DNA from: Comchoanobacter sp040266255
Lineage (GTDB): Bacteria > Pseudomonadota > Gammaproteobacteria > Comchoanobacterales > Comchoanobacteraceae
DNA: 27,398 nucleotides
Direction of reading: 5' to 3'
Assembly (NCBI GenBank): GCA_040266255.1
Contig: JBDQEV010000016.1
Location: 1 to 27,398, forward strand
Shown here: positions 6,374 through 13,676 of the stretch, piece by piece
Layout of the letters: every line of letters starts with the position of its first letter
Numbering within the stretch: position 1 is the first letter of the stretch
The notes under the pieces: generated by a model
Database searches by the model: none
The model's input: only the letters and a program-made list of their open reading frames with translations
Told to the model about the DNA's origin: nothing
Position numbers and translations under genes: made by a program

Positions 6374-8015
6374 AACGCCTCCAATGCATTATCAAGCCCA
6401 CAACCATCATCAACCCACTCAGTAAAATCAACCTTAAATAATAGTGACAAGCTACACTAATAGAAATACGACCATCAGAAAGCACTTCCTCCAATGCAAT
6501 ATAAATATCATGTGTCAACTTGATGTCTATACTTGGTCGCGCAACAACAACATCTCTGGTTGGATAATAACTGATACTTGGTAGTAACATTTTATCATTG
6601 TTTAGGACAAGTCGGATAAAACTGTCCTCTCTTTGTTCATTTTTTTGCACATGTGCACCTTGATAGTGAATATGACCGACTGATGCCAATTCAACCTCTT
6701 CATTAGGCTGCAATAAGATCCGATCAAAAGACTGTAAATGGCGATGTATACATATCATCACAATCATTGATAAAAATCCAATATGAATTAGCGCAATAGA
6801 CTTCTTACTATACTGCTGCTGATAAATAGCATAGATTGATAGCACCAATATCAAACTACTCCAAAACCATTGTAAATATAAACTTAAAATAAAAGCAATT
6901 GCTATCATCCATAACCAGGCTTTATAGCTCTTCACCCATTTACTCAACAGCAACAATGTAAAGAGGACTGATACTTTCTGATAAAACTGTTCACCCAATA
7001 CGATACTTTGCATTAGTGGCAAAAATAATGTTAACAATAATAAAATCGCAAAACCGAGCATTTCTATATGATATACCTTAGCAATATCTTTCCACACTAT
7101 TCTTCTAAGCCTCTGATCAAACCATGCAATGAAACTCATACACCCCAGCACCGCTAAAAAGAACATACTGACATGAGATACCTGAGAAAATGTATGTACG
7201 GAGTTAAGCAAATCAGATCTTGCTAAGCATAAGCAGAGCACTGCAAGCCATGCACTCAAGAAATACAATGCATATTGAGAACTCTCATTTAAAGATTTTG
7301 CATGCAATAAAACAATTTGTGTCAACCATGGAATAAGAGATATGACCTCAATAGGATCCCAAGCCCAATAGCCTCCCCAACCCAGTACACGATATGACCA
7401 CCATGCACCTAGTATGATTCCTAAACTTAGAATTGATGCAGATAATAACTGCTGTGAGAAAATGAGACTCTGCTTGATGGTTGTACTCATATATAAAACC
7501 AACCATGGAACAATAGCACCGATATACCCCATCAATAAAACTGGTGGATGTATCATCATACCAATATCTTGTAATAGCGGGTTCAATGTTTTTGCATGAC
7601 GTGCATAAACAGCCTGCTCAATAAAAGGAGAATCTAGCAGACATAACCCCAGAGTCATAACACCAACCACAAGAGAAATCCCCCTTAAAGCTTGTATCTC
7701 CATTGTTTTCCTATAGATCAGAATCCCCCAAAGTAATAAATACCAGATCATCAACATCCATGAACCAGAGTGTGCTCCCCATAAAGCAGAAAGCTTTAAG
7801 TAAGATGGCAATAAGTGGTGACTATTTTCAACAACATAACGTAAAGATAGGTCATCAATCATCAACGCATAAAATAAGATGATCATGCTACTTGTAAAGC
7901 AAAGCAACATCATGAGGTATGAGCGACATACATAACTTTTGTCTTTAATCCAACTCATTGGCAAAGAGATGACTATCGTTAAAAACAAACTATATGTGCC
8001 TAGAAAAGCGAGCAT
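6366..8015 (-). CDS. ccmF: Haem lyase subunit CcmF
   Basis: This is the large polytopic inner-membrane protein of system I cytochrome c biogenesis. It takes haem from CcmE and, with CcmH, attaches it to apocytochrome in the periplasm. The WWD haem-binding domain WGGYWAWDPIE lies at about residues 213-223. The family histidines are visible in MIHPPVLL (about 155), SVHTFSQ (about 274), SHVSMFF (about 281) and LIHIGF. AHSGSWML near residue 81 is also typical. At 549 residues it is about 100 shorter than E. coli CcmF (647), mainly through a reduced later half, yet the known haem ligands remain. ATG 8015 follows AGGGA, and the ccmE stop codon abuts it with no gap. It is translated within the ccm operon. 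Confidence 0.93.
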   Translation of the reverse strand: MLAFLGTYSLFLTIVISLPMSWIKDKSYVCRSYLMMLLCFTSSMIILFYALMIDDLSLRYVVENSHHLLPSYLKLSALWGAHSGSWMLMIWYLLLWGILIYRKTMEIQALRGISLVVGVMTLGLCLLDSPFIEQAVYARHAKTLNPLLQDIGMMIHPPVLLMGYIGAIVPWLVLYMSTTIKQSLIFSQQLLSASILSLGIILGAWWSYRVLGWGGYWAWDPIEVISLIPWLTQIVLLHAKSLNESSQYALYFLSAWLAVLCLCLARSDLLNSVHTFSQVSHVSMFFLAVLGCMSFIAWFDQRLRRIVWKDIAKVYHIEMLGFAILLLLTLFLPLMQSIVLGEQFYQKVSVLFTLLLLSKWVKSYKAWLWMIAIAFILSLYLQWFWSSLILVLSIYAIYQQQYSKKSIALIHIGFLSMIVMICIHRHLQSFDRILLQPNEEVELASVGHIHYQGAHVQKNEQREDSFIRLVLNNDKMLLPSISYYPTRDVVVARPSIDIKLTHDIYIALEEVLSDGRISISVACHYYLRLILLSGLMMVVGLIMHWRRYV

Positions 8016-8390
8016 TTACTGATCCCTGTAATATTCATCATGTTTTGCATAAACTGTCTGCGCCCTAAGCGATCGCCCATTCCACTGCCCTTTTATCAGC
8101 ACTGAGTGCCCCTCTCTAACCATTGCAGGTAATTTACCTCGGTAACCAACTAAAATATTTGTCTCATCATCGCTCACCACAAAGCTAATGCCTTTTTCAC
8201 TACGTTGCATACTGCCATCTTTAACAATCCCTCCTAATTGCACCATATGTGGCTGCATCTCTACTAATTGAGATGGTGTTGTATACAAATGCATATCTTC
8301 CCAAAAAAAAGAGATAATCAAATATACCCCAATGCTACAGACCATCAAACTAAATATACTCGATCTAAGACGTTGTTGATAATGCTTCAT
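8016..8390 (-). CDS. ccmE: Haem chaperone CcmE
   Basis: CcmE is a membrane-anchored periplasmic chaperone that binds haem covalently through a His and hands it to CcmF. One N-terminal membrane helix covers about residues 10-29. An OB-fold beta barrel follows (LVEMQPHMVQLGGIVKDGS onward). The haem-binding motif AKHDEYY is at the C-terminus, with His near residue 117. The protein has 124 residues against about 159 in E. coli, mainly because the flexible tail after the His is only about seven residues long. It overlaps the ccmC 3' end by 26 bp, which leaves no room for the small ccmD gene that usually sits between them. It abuts ccmF. Confidence 0.93.
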   Translation of the reverse strand: MKHYQQRLRSSIFSLMVCSIGVYLIISFFWEDMHLYTTPSQLVEMQPHMVQLGGIVKDGSMQRSEKGISFVVSDDETNILVGYRGKLPAMVREGHSVLIKGQWNGRSLRAQTVYAKHDEYYRDQ

Positions 8391-9072
8391 CCTGAAACCT
8401 TACAGCATAGATTAATCTTAATTGTCGGCTAACATACCAAATACAAAAAAGTACGGCCACAAACATTGCATACATTAATGGCACATACATTGAGTAAGGC
8501 ATCGTCTGCTTTGACGACAGCAATGTTGAAGTTTGATGTAGAGAATACCACCACTCAACTGAAAAGTGAATCAATGGAACATTGAACGCAATCAATAAGC
8601 TAATATAAAACTGTATCCGTTTAGATATCATTCTCATTTTCACTGCTTGTTCTGTTGTTAAAAACGCAGCATATAAGATTGCTAGTAACAATTCTGAGGT
8701 CAATCGCATATCCCATACCCACCATGCCCCCCAGGTCTGACTTCCCCAAATAGCACCAGAGAATAACGCGATCAAACTTGATACTAAGCCAACTTCAGCA
8801 CAAACAACTGATAAAATATTAGCAACTGAAATTTTATACACCCACCCTAACGATACAAAGGCACAGACAAACATAGCAGAAAATAGTGATATCACAGCTG
8901 CTGGAACATGCAAATAAATCCATAGATATGATATACCTTGTACGATATCAACTGGTGCTCTATAAACCAAATAACCACTGATCACTAATAGTATTGGCAA
9001 AATAGCCCCTAACACTTTTTCCATATAATACGCAATTTTATAGGCTACTTTTGGTGAAAATAATACAATCAT
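8365..9072 (-). CDS. ccmC: Haem export / CcmE-loading membrane protein CcmC
   Basis: This six-helix inner-membrane protein loads haem onto CcmE. The periplasmic WWD motif is WGAWWVWDMRLTS at about residues 112-124. The two flanking haem-ligand histidines are in YLHVPAA (about 54) and in the periplasmic loop SVEWWYSLHQTS near residue 182. The 235-residue length is close to E. coli CcmC (245). In E. coli it works with the CcmAB ATPase, which releases the loaded CcmE; neither ccmA nor ccmB lies nearby. The start ATG 9072 has AAGGA directly against it, which is tight spacing, but the next Met (residue 17) would cut into the first helix. The 3' end overlaps ccmE. Confidence 0.93.
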   Translation of the reverse strand: MIVLFSPKVAYKIAYYMEKVLGAILPILLVISGYLVYRAPVDIVQGISYLWIYLHVPAAVISLFSAMFVCAFVSLGWVYKISVANILSVVCAEVGLVSSLIALFSGAIWGSQTWGAWWVWDMRLTSELLLAILYAAFLTTEQAVKMRMISKRIQFYISLLIAFNVPLIHFSVEWWYSLHQTSTLLSSKQTMPYSMYVPLMYAMFVAVLFCIWYVSRQLRLIYAVRFQDEALSTTS

Positions 9073-9122
9073 TCCTTATCCATTTTAGTCTTCTTTCCTA
9101 CATGCTCATCTATATTATCACA

Positions 9123-9617
9123 TTACTCAACTAAAAGCTGATTGTAATGCACCGCCAAATCATGCTGAGAGCTATCCTCTAAAAAACGTATATAATACTT
9201 CATCATTTCTATATCATCAGGATATAGATCAATCCATTCTTGGATTGGTAGATGGTTGCTCTCCCATAGCGCTAAAATAGCCTGCATTCGCATCAGTGCG
9301 TTATCCTGCAGCCCCCTCTCTGCTAAATACTGCGTCACTTGTCTTAAGGTGATCACATCAGACTCTGCAATTGCAAGCTTTGCTCTCAACATACAAGCAC
9401 CAATATGCTCAGCACAATCCTGGTCCAACCGGTGCTGAATGCCTTTTTGCATAGTCAGATGCAATAGCAACATTAAAATCAGACTGACCATTAACATTAA
9501 AGTATGTAGCAAACGACTTTTACTCGTTCTCATCTGTGCTGTAATGTATCCAAAAATGCTAATAGCTGATACAACAATCACTAAAGTTTTTTCTGTGCCA
9601 AGTATTGCTCCAACCAT
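9123..9617 (-). CDS. Two-helix membrane protein in the ccm cluster, possibly CcmI-like
   Basis: I do not firmly recognise this 164-residue protein. It shows a membrane helix at about residues 10-27, a short basic loop (QMRTSKSR), a second helix at about 36-54, and then about 110 residues of soluble helices with two Cys (CAEHIGAC, near 69-76) and a TPR-like look near the end. CcmI, the apocytochrome chaperone of system I, also has two helices followed by a TPR domain, although its loop is longer. The gene lies 50 bp upstream of ccmC on the same strand and overlaps the rluB 3' end by 37 bp. The location fits a ccm role. A start further inside the frame is possible because no clear ribosome site is seen. 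Confidence 0.65.
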   Translation of the reverse strand: MVGAILGTEKTLVIVVSAISIFGYITAQMRTSKSRLLHTLMLMVSLILMLLLHLTMQKGIQHRLDQDCAEHIGACMLRAKLAIAESDVITLRQVTQYLAERGLQDNALMRMQAILALWESNHLPIQEWIDLYPDDIEMMKYYIRFLEDSSQHDLAVHYNQLLVE

Positions 9618-10306
9618 GCTGCACTCACTTCCTGATACTTACCTTTTCCTAATGACTGATCGAGTATAAATGGTCCAAATTGTACGCGTTTAAGACGACT
9701 GACATCAAAACCAATTTGCTCCATCATTCTTCTTACCATTCGGTATCTACCTTGTTTTAAAACAACACGATACCATTGATTCAAGCCTTCTGTTTTTTTC
9801 TTGATATGCTCAATTTTCTCAAACTTGGCAATTCCTTCTTCCATACTTATTCCTTTGGTCAATCTGCTCTGCATATCTCGAGTTAATGTACCATTGATTC
9901 TGACAAGGTACACTCTCTTGTAACCATTTGATGGGTGTGCGAAATGATTAGCCAGATCTCCATTATTGGTCACTAATAACAAGCCACTGGTATTTACATC
10001 TAAACGCCCTACCATAATCCATTTGTTCTTCGATAGTTTTGGTAAATAACTTAGAACAGACACAGTCCTTCCGTCATCTCGATGTGAGCAAACGGTACCC
10101 TCTTCTTTGTTAAGGAGCAGCAGTCGAGTCGCATTATTTTGCACTCTCAATACAACACCATTTACCTGTACTTTCTCATGCCCTTCAACAACTTGGCCTA
10201 CATGAGCTGTCACACCATCCACAACAACCTTACCTGCTGCAACAAGCCTTTCCGCCTCTCGCCGAGATATTTCAGAGTTTCTAGCAATGATCACATGTAT
10301 TTTCAT
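9581..10306 (-). CDS. rluB: 23S rRNA pseudouridine synthase, RsuA/RluB family
   Basis: RluB isomerises one uridine of 23S rRNA (U2605 in E. coli numbering) to pseudouridine. An N-terminal S4 RNA-binding domain covers residues about 1-50 (ISRREAERLVAAGKVVVDG). The catalytic domain carries the motif GRLDVNTSGLLLVTNNGDLA (about 97-116), which holds the catalytic Asp. GRYRMVRRMMEQIG (about 187-200) corresponds to the GRxRxVRRM block of this subfamily. The 241-residue length lies between RsuA and E. coli RluB (291), which has a long C-terminal tail. The subfamily call (RluB rather than RluE, RluF or RsuA) is likely but not certain. The gene starts the minus-strand run that leads into the ccm genes. 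Confidence 0.87.
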   Translation of the reverse strand: MKIHVIIARNSEISRREAERLVAAGKVVVDGVTAHVGQVVEGHEKVQVNGVVLRVQNNATRLLLLNKEEGTVCSHRDDGRTVSVLSYLPKLSKNKWIMVGRLDVNTSGLLLVTNNGDLANHFAHPSNGYKRVYLVRINGTLTRDMQSRLTKGISMEEGIAKFEKIEHIKKKTEGLNQWYRVVLKQGRYRMVRRMMEQIGFDVSRLKRVQFGPFILDQSLGKGKYQEVSAAWLEQYLAQKKL

Positions 10307-10392
10307 CTTTTAATTCATCCAGTATTCAAAAAATCATTCAATTACATAATCTTAAACAATAAAAGCCTGACAGTCAATTTTATTCATCAATA

Positions 10393-11187
10393 TCAAGTCA
10401 ATGACAATTGATTGATCTGGTCTGCAATCTCTTGAGGCTGATCTATGAGCACTGCATGATATGCATTTTTAATTTCTAATAACTGCATGCCAAGCTGCTT
10501 TGCAATATTTAAGGTATGTTGATTTGCAAATGGCGAGTACTCCCCATACCAATACAGTCCATTTTTACAGCCTTGCTTCACCAGTTCTACATCTTGCTCA
10601 GTGAACTCTCTTCGACTTAGCTTTGGATCAAACTGCCAACTCCATCCACTAGGGGTATGCACCAAGGAATAACTTGCAACCTTTTGAAACAATTCTTCCT
10701 CAATAATGGGTTGGGGAGGAATTGGGCGAAACCGAAGCAGAGCCTCTTCTTTAGATTGATAAAATGGTCGCTTATATAGTCTTGTTGGAGAGGGTTGATT
10801 TTCCAACACAGCTACCAATGGTGTATCTAACATCACCATATATTTGGGCTTAATTTTTTGCCTAATATAAGCGGCAACTGCACCACCATAACTATGCCCT
10901 ACAATCACATCAATCTTTGTATCAATCTCTGTTAGTAATTCACATACACTACTTGCATGTTGGGATAATGAGTAAGCATCACACCAGTCACTCTGACCAT
11001 GCCCAAATAAGTCGACAGCTATAACATTGTGCTTCAGCTGACTCGCAACTGCTCTCCACCATACCTCATTCGCTAAAGCACCATGCAGCAACAGCACTGT
11101 ACTCTTATTTTTTCGATCCCAGTATCGATAGTGCATACGCAATGCGCCTATTTGCAAAAAATAATCATTTCCTGAAGATGTATCCAT
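10393..11187 (-). CDS. Alpha/beta hydrolase
   Basis: This is a cytoplasmic alpha/beta-hydrolase-fold enzyme of unknown substrate. LLHGALANEVWW near residue 36 is the oxyanion-hole HG motif. VGHSYGGAVAA near residue 100 is the nucleophile elbow GxSxG. The catalytic His is probably in NAYHAVLIDQP near the C-terminus, and the acidic member is not certain from sequence alone. It belongs to the broad MhpC/BioH-like group, which covers esterases, lipases and thioesterases, so no gene name is given. I chose ATG 11187. A TTG at 11199 would add four residues, and neither has a good ribosome site. It lies 86 bp upstream of rluB on the same strand and divergent from the yciB group. Confidence 0.8.
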   Translation of the reverse strand: MDTSSGNDYFLQIGALRMHYRYWDRKNKSTVLLLHGALANEVWWRAVASQLKHNVIAVDLFGHGQSDWCDAYSLSQHASSVCELLTEIDTKIDVIVGHSYGGAVAAYIRQKIKPKYMVMLDTPLVAVLENQPSPTRLYKRPFYQSKEEALLRFRPIPPQPIIEEELFQKVASYSLVHTPSGWSWQFDPKLSRREFTEQDVELVKQGCKNGLYWYGEYSPFANQHTLNIAKQLGMQLLEIKNAYHAVLIDQPQEIADQINQLSLT

Positions 11188-11285
11188 AGTTTCATACAAG
11201 ACTTTTCAGTAGAGTATTGCAAATCTCTAGGCAACGCAAATTACTCTGTCTTAATTCCCACTCAAACAATCAATATAACCAAGCA

Positions 11286-11315
11286 TTGGATTTAAGTATT
11301 AAAATTAATTACAAT
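11286..11315 (+). promoter_or_regulatory. Probable promoter of the yciB fragment
   Basis: TTGGAT at 11286-11291 and TACAAT at 11310-11315 are separated by 18 bp. The predicted transcript start near 11322 is about 15 nt before ATG 11337, with an AAGGGA-type ribosome site in between. Confidence 0.45.
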
Positions 11316-11336
11316 AGAAAAAAAAGGGACTAATCG

Positions 11337-11489
11337 ATGTTATATATGATTCCTGTTTTGGTCTATGCTATCACTTACTATCTGTATGGTGCAGCAATGG
11401 CTTCAAAAGCACTGACATACTCACTTGCTGGTATCCTCTTTCTTAAATGGGTACATACAGGAGAACTTCCAGAAGGTGAAATTGAGTAA
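11337..11489 (+). CDS. 50-aa YciB-like small membrane protein (partial duplicate)
   Basis: This frame of 50 codons is too short for most gene callers, but it is clearly related to the first 48 residues of the neighbouring YciB. Both begin MLxMIP, continue with YY-YG and then A-KAL-YS-AG, and end the similarity with W-x-G-L. The fragment stops just after the first predicted helices with an acidic tail, GELPEGEIE. It has its own promoter-like sequence and a fair ribosome site (AAGGGACTAATCG before ATG). It is either a decayed tandem copy of yciB that lost its 3' two-thirds or a small membrane protein kept for its own role. The conserved frame and the neat in-frame stop favour expression. Function is unknown. 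Confidence 0.65.
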   Translation: MLYMIPVLVYAITYYLYGAAMASKALTYSLAGILFLKWVHTGELPEGEIE

Positions 11490-11492
11490 CCA

Positions 11493-11522
11493 TTAGCTTA
11501 AAGCACCAAAATTCATTATAAT
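11493..11522 (+). promoter_or_regulatory. Possible yciB promoter
   Basis: A perfect TATAAT is at 11517-11522, with the weak -35 candidate TTAGCT at 11493-11498 (18-bp spacing). The transcript would start near 11529, about 15 nt before the yciB ATG at 11544. Confidence 0.4.
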
Positions 11523-11543
11523 AATAAAAACCGGTGTTGATCT

Positions 11544-12068
11544 ATGTTAAACATGATTCCTTTTTCTTTATTTATAGTCGCTTACTATAAGTATGGCATT
11601 ATGACTGCTACAAAGGCATTAATGTACTCAACAGCTGGCGTTTACTGTGCTGAATGGTTCCAAAAAGGCAAACTAAAAGCATCAGAGCACTTTACCAACT
11701 GGTTTTTATTTGTGATGTGCACAATGACACTTTTGAGCAATAATCCAGCATTTTTAGTATGGAAAGCGAGCATCATGTATTTATTAATGCCGATTAGCTT
11801 TATTGTATACCGAAAGTTTTATCAACAAAGTGCGTTAAAAGCTTTACTATCTGATCATTTACAGCAACCCTCTAGTCAATGGGAAACGGTAGAGTATGGA
11901 CTGGGTGCATTATGCTTGCTCTTATCATCACTGAGCTTAATCATTTATTATCGCTTTGGTGAGCATAGTTGGATACAGTTCAAAATGTTTGCCGTCGTTG
12001 CAATGATTGTTGCATTTATGATTTCAATTTACCAACTACAAAAAACAGAAAGCCATGAATCAGTTTAA
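11544..12068 (+). CDS. yciB: Inner-membrane septation protein A (YciB/IspZ family)
   Basis: This small polytopic membrane protein (174 aa, E. coli YciB 179 aa) is linked to septation and envelope maintenance at the division site; its biochemical role is not settled. The family pattern is present throughout: an early FxxxYYKYGIMTATKAL segment, TMTLLSNNPAFLVWKASIMY around residues 62-80, and near the C-terminus the WIQFKMFAV motif that corresponds to the NFKVFGL block of YciB. About five membrane helices are predicted. The first 48 residues resemble the 50-aa frame just upstream. It overlaps bolA by 14 bp, so yciB, bolA and tsaB are probably co-transcribed. Confidence 0.88.
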   Translation: MLNMIPFSLFIVAYYKYGIMTATKALMYSTAGVYCAEWFQKGKLKASEHFTNWFLFVMCTMTLLSNNPAFLVWKASIMYLLMPISFIVYRKFYQQSALKALLSDHLQQPSSQWETVEYGLGALCLLLSSLSLIIYYRFGEHSWIQFKMFAVVAMIVAFMISIYQLQKTESHESV

Positions 12069-12300
12069 TGATTTAACCACGATGTTAATCAAGGCATGTG
12101 ACCTCAAATCACTCAAGGTAACAGATGAAAGCCACTTACATGCTAACCATCAGCAGTTCCAAGCAAAAAAAGCTTATCTACGCATGATTGTAACGCCACA
12201 TCAGAAAGTAAATCGATTAGCACTTCATCGTAAGATTTTACAACTGGCTTTCGACTTCATGCCAATTCATGCCCTTTCAATCCAGATTAATACACCATGA
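12055..12300 (+). CDS. BolA family protein
   Basis: This is a small cytoplasmic protein of 81 residues with the BolA fold. BolA proteins work with monothiol glutaredoxins on Fe-S clusters, and some bind DNA. The family signatures are the early ESHLHANH, the central LRMIV strand, the NRLALHRKILQLAFD helix that corresponds to the usual RHRxVYxxL motif, and the ending IHALSIQ, which matches the conserved HALSI. The usual Arg before His in the RHR motif is replaced by Leu. Whether it is BolA or the IbaG/YrbA type cannot be settled here, so no symbol is given. It overlaps yciB by 14 bp, and its TGA overlaps the tsaB ATG (ATGA), so translation is probably coupled. Confidence 0.8.
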   Translation: MNQFNDLTTMLIKACDLKSLKVTDESHLHANHQQFQAKKAYLRMIVTPHQKVNRLALHRKILQLAFDFMPIHALSIQINTP

Positions 12301-12839
12301 TGAACATTCTTGCTCTCGATACAAGCCAAATGACCTACTCAATGTTTTGCTCTCAAAAAAGAAGGCTAATTAAGTGGGAAAGCAACCAAGTCTCAATTAC
12401 CAAAGCTTTCAATATGGCATGCGACCAACAACCTGATGCAATTGTTTTATGCAATGGTCCTGGAAGATATTCAGGTATTAGAGCTGGAATGGCTTTTGCG
12501 CAAGGGATTTCTGCTGGCTTGAATACACCAATTTATACTCTGACAGGATTTGAGATCATTGCAAGCAAAGTTGAAAAAAGTGATTTCACTGTTGTATTAG
12601 ATGCTAGAAAGCAACAAGTCTATTCTCAAATCTTTTCTAATGAAAATCCTAACTCAGATCAAAGTATTACCAACATCGAAGATCTGAAGGATGTAGAGCT
12701 ATATGGCAATCTCCCCCACCCCTTGGTAACGCAGGTAAGTTATAATGCTGAAGACATTCTAAATCTGTATTTGAAGTCGCCTACACTCAGGTCAACCCAA
12801 AATCCACAAGCGATCTATATTCGTTCTGCTACAGACTAA
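12297..12839 (+). CDS. tsaB: tRNA threonylcarbamoyladenosine (t6A) protein TsaB
   Basis: TsaB is the ASKHA-fold partner of TsaD (and TsaE) in making t6A at position 37 of ANN-decoding tRNAs. It binds TsaD but is not itself the catalytic subunit. The N-terminal ILALDTS is the phosphate-1-like motif. GPGRYSGIRAGMAFAQGIS (about residues 54-72) corresponds to the family GPGSFTGLRIG block. VVLDARKQQVYSQIF (about 99-113) matches the DARMxEVY block, and the end has YIRSA. The protein is short (180 aa, E. coli 231 aa), with the C-terminal half reduced. It starts by ATGA overlap with the bolA-family gene and ends overlapping the convergent cytochrome b561 gene by 4 bp. Confidence 0.88.
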   Translation: MMNILALDTSQMTYSMFCSQKRRLIKWESNQVSITKAFNMACDQQPDAIVLCNGPGRYSGIRAGMAFAQGISAGLNTPIYTLTGFEIIASKVEKSDFTVVLDARKQQVYSQIFSNENPNSDQSITNIEDLKDVELYGNLPHPLVTQVSYNAEDILNLYLKSPTLRSTQNPQAIYIRSATD

Positions 12840-13402
12840 GTACGATCAACAAAGATCCTAGCCGCAATACCATCTTTTAAATATGCATGATATAAAGCAA
12901 TTAATGTATGGATACTAATTAGAACAGCAAACAAAACACCAAAATACATATGCGCTAACTTTGCATTGAGTCCTAGACCTTTCATTGAGCATTCCATCAT
13001 CGTACAGCTAAGACGATCTATAAATGGGAAGACCAAAGATACATCTGCTACTGATGGATGGTAACCAGCCGCACTAGACATGATCCAGCCAGTAATAGGC
13101 ATAGCAAACATCATAACATAAAAAAATCGTTGCAGTGATCTTGCTGCCCAAATTTGCCACACTGGTGTATTTGGTAAATCCGGCAACTGATTCATACTAC
13201 GCCATACTAGTCTTAGCACAACCAAAGACAATATTAACAGCCCTCCTAACTTATGACTTGCATAAATATCCGCCTTCTCTTTTGGCAGCAACCCGACCAT
13301 CCAAAACCCGACCGCAAGCTGACCTATAATCATTAGTGCCATCAATAAATGAAACACTCTTGATACAAGTCCGTAGCCATATTGTGTATTTTTAAGATTC
13401 AT
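12836..13402 (-). CDS. Cytochrome b561 (CybB family)
   Basis: This four-helix inner-membrane di-haem b-type cytochrome transfers electrons from quinol; the E. coli homologue CybB is a superoxide:ubiquinone oxidoreductase. Candidate haem-ligand histidines are in RVFHLLMA (about residue 18), YASHKLGG (about 50), and SIHTLIALYH near the C-terminus. The 188-residue length is near the family norm (about 176). The loop between helices 3 and 4 is a little longer than usual and carries two Cys. A good GGAGGAAAAGG precedes ATG 13402. The start lies inside the last codons of ftsB (11-bp overlap). It is last in the minus-strand run ybbA-ybbP-ftsB-b561. Confidence 0.85.
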   Translation of the reverse strand: MNLKNTQYGYGLVSRVFHLLMALMIIGQLAVGFWMVGLLPKEKADIYASHKLGGLLILSLVVLRLVWRSMNQLPDLPNTPVWQIWAARSLQRFFYVMMFAMPITGWIMSSAAGYHPSVADVSLVFPFIDRLSCTMMECSMKGLGLNAKLAHMYFGVLFAVLISIHTLIALYHAYLKDGIAARIFVDRT

Positions 13403-13676
13403 CCTTTTCCTCCGTTACCCAAAACTGTTGATCACCATTTTGAACAAAACCCCACTGGGTTCTAGCCACCATACCTAAATATTCTGATTCACTTAACCAA
13501 TTAATCTGATCTTCTAATGCACTGATATCAGAGTTAATAAAAGCTAGATTCTCTTGATGCTGCAGCAAGTTATGTTTGAGTTGAAAATAAGAAATAGCAC
13601 CTGTATTTGGTGAGAACAAATTCAACATTAACCATAACGTTAAACCAAATTGAAACCAATCAATGACCTTGCCCAT
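13392..13676 (-). CDS. ftsB: Cell division protein FtsB
   Basis: FtsB is a small bitopic divisome protein that forms the FtsQ-FtsB-FtsL complex and helps activate septal peptidoglycan synthesis. The sequence has a short cytoplasmic N-terminus, one membrane helix at about residues 9-23, a periplasmic coiled coil at about 27-60 (YFQLKHNLLQHQENLAFINS), and the distal EYLGMVARTQWGFVQNG, which corresponds to the family E-x-IARxxLGMVxxGE ending. The 94-residue length is normal (E. coli 103). ATG 13676 has AAGGA upstream. It overlaps ybbP by 17 bp and the b561 gene by 11 bp. In E. coli ftsB sits next to ispD instead, so the location here is unusual. Confidence 0.8.
   Translation of the reverse strand: MGKVIDWFQFGLTLWLMLNLFSPNTGAISYFQLKHNLLQHQENLAFINSDISALEDQINWLSESEYLGMVARTQWGFVQNGDQQFWVTEEKDES

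Noticed and set aside
9439..9669. A 76-codon plus-strand frame across the rluB / 9123-9617 junction
   Set aside because: It is antisense to rluB and the ccm-linked gene, with no recognisable product.
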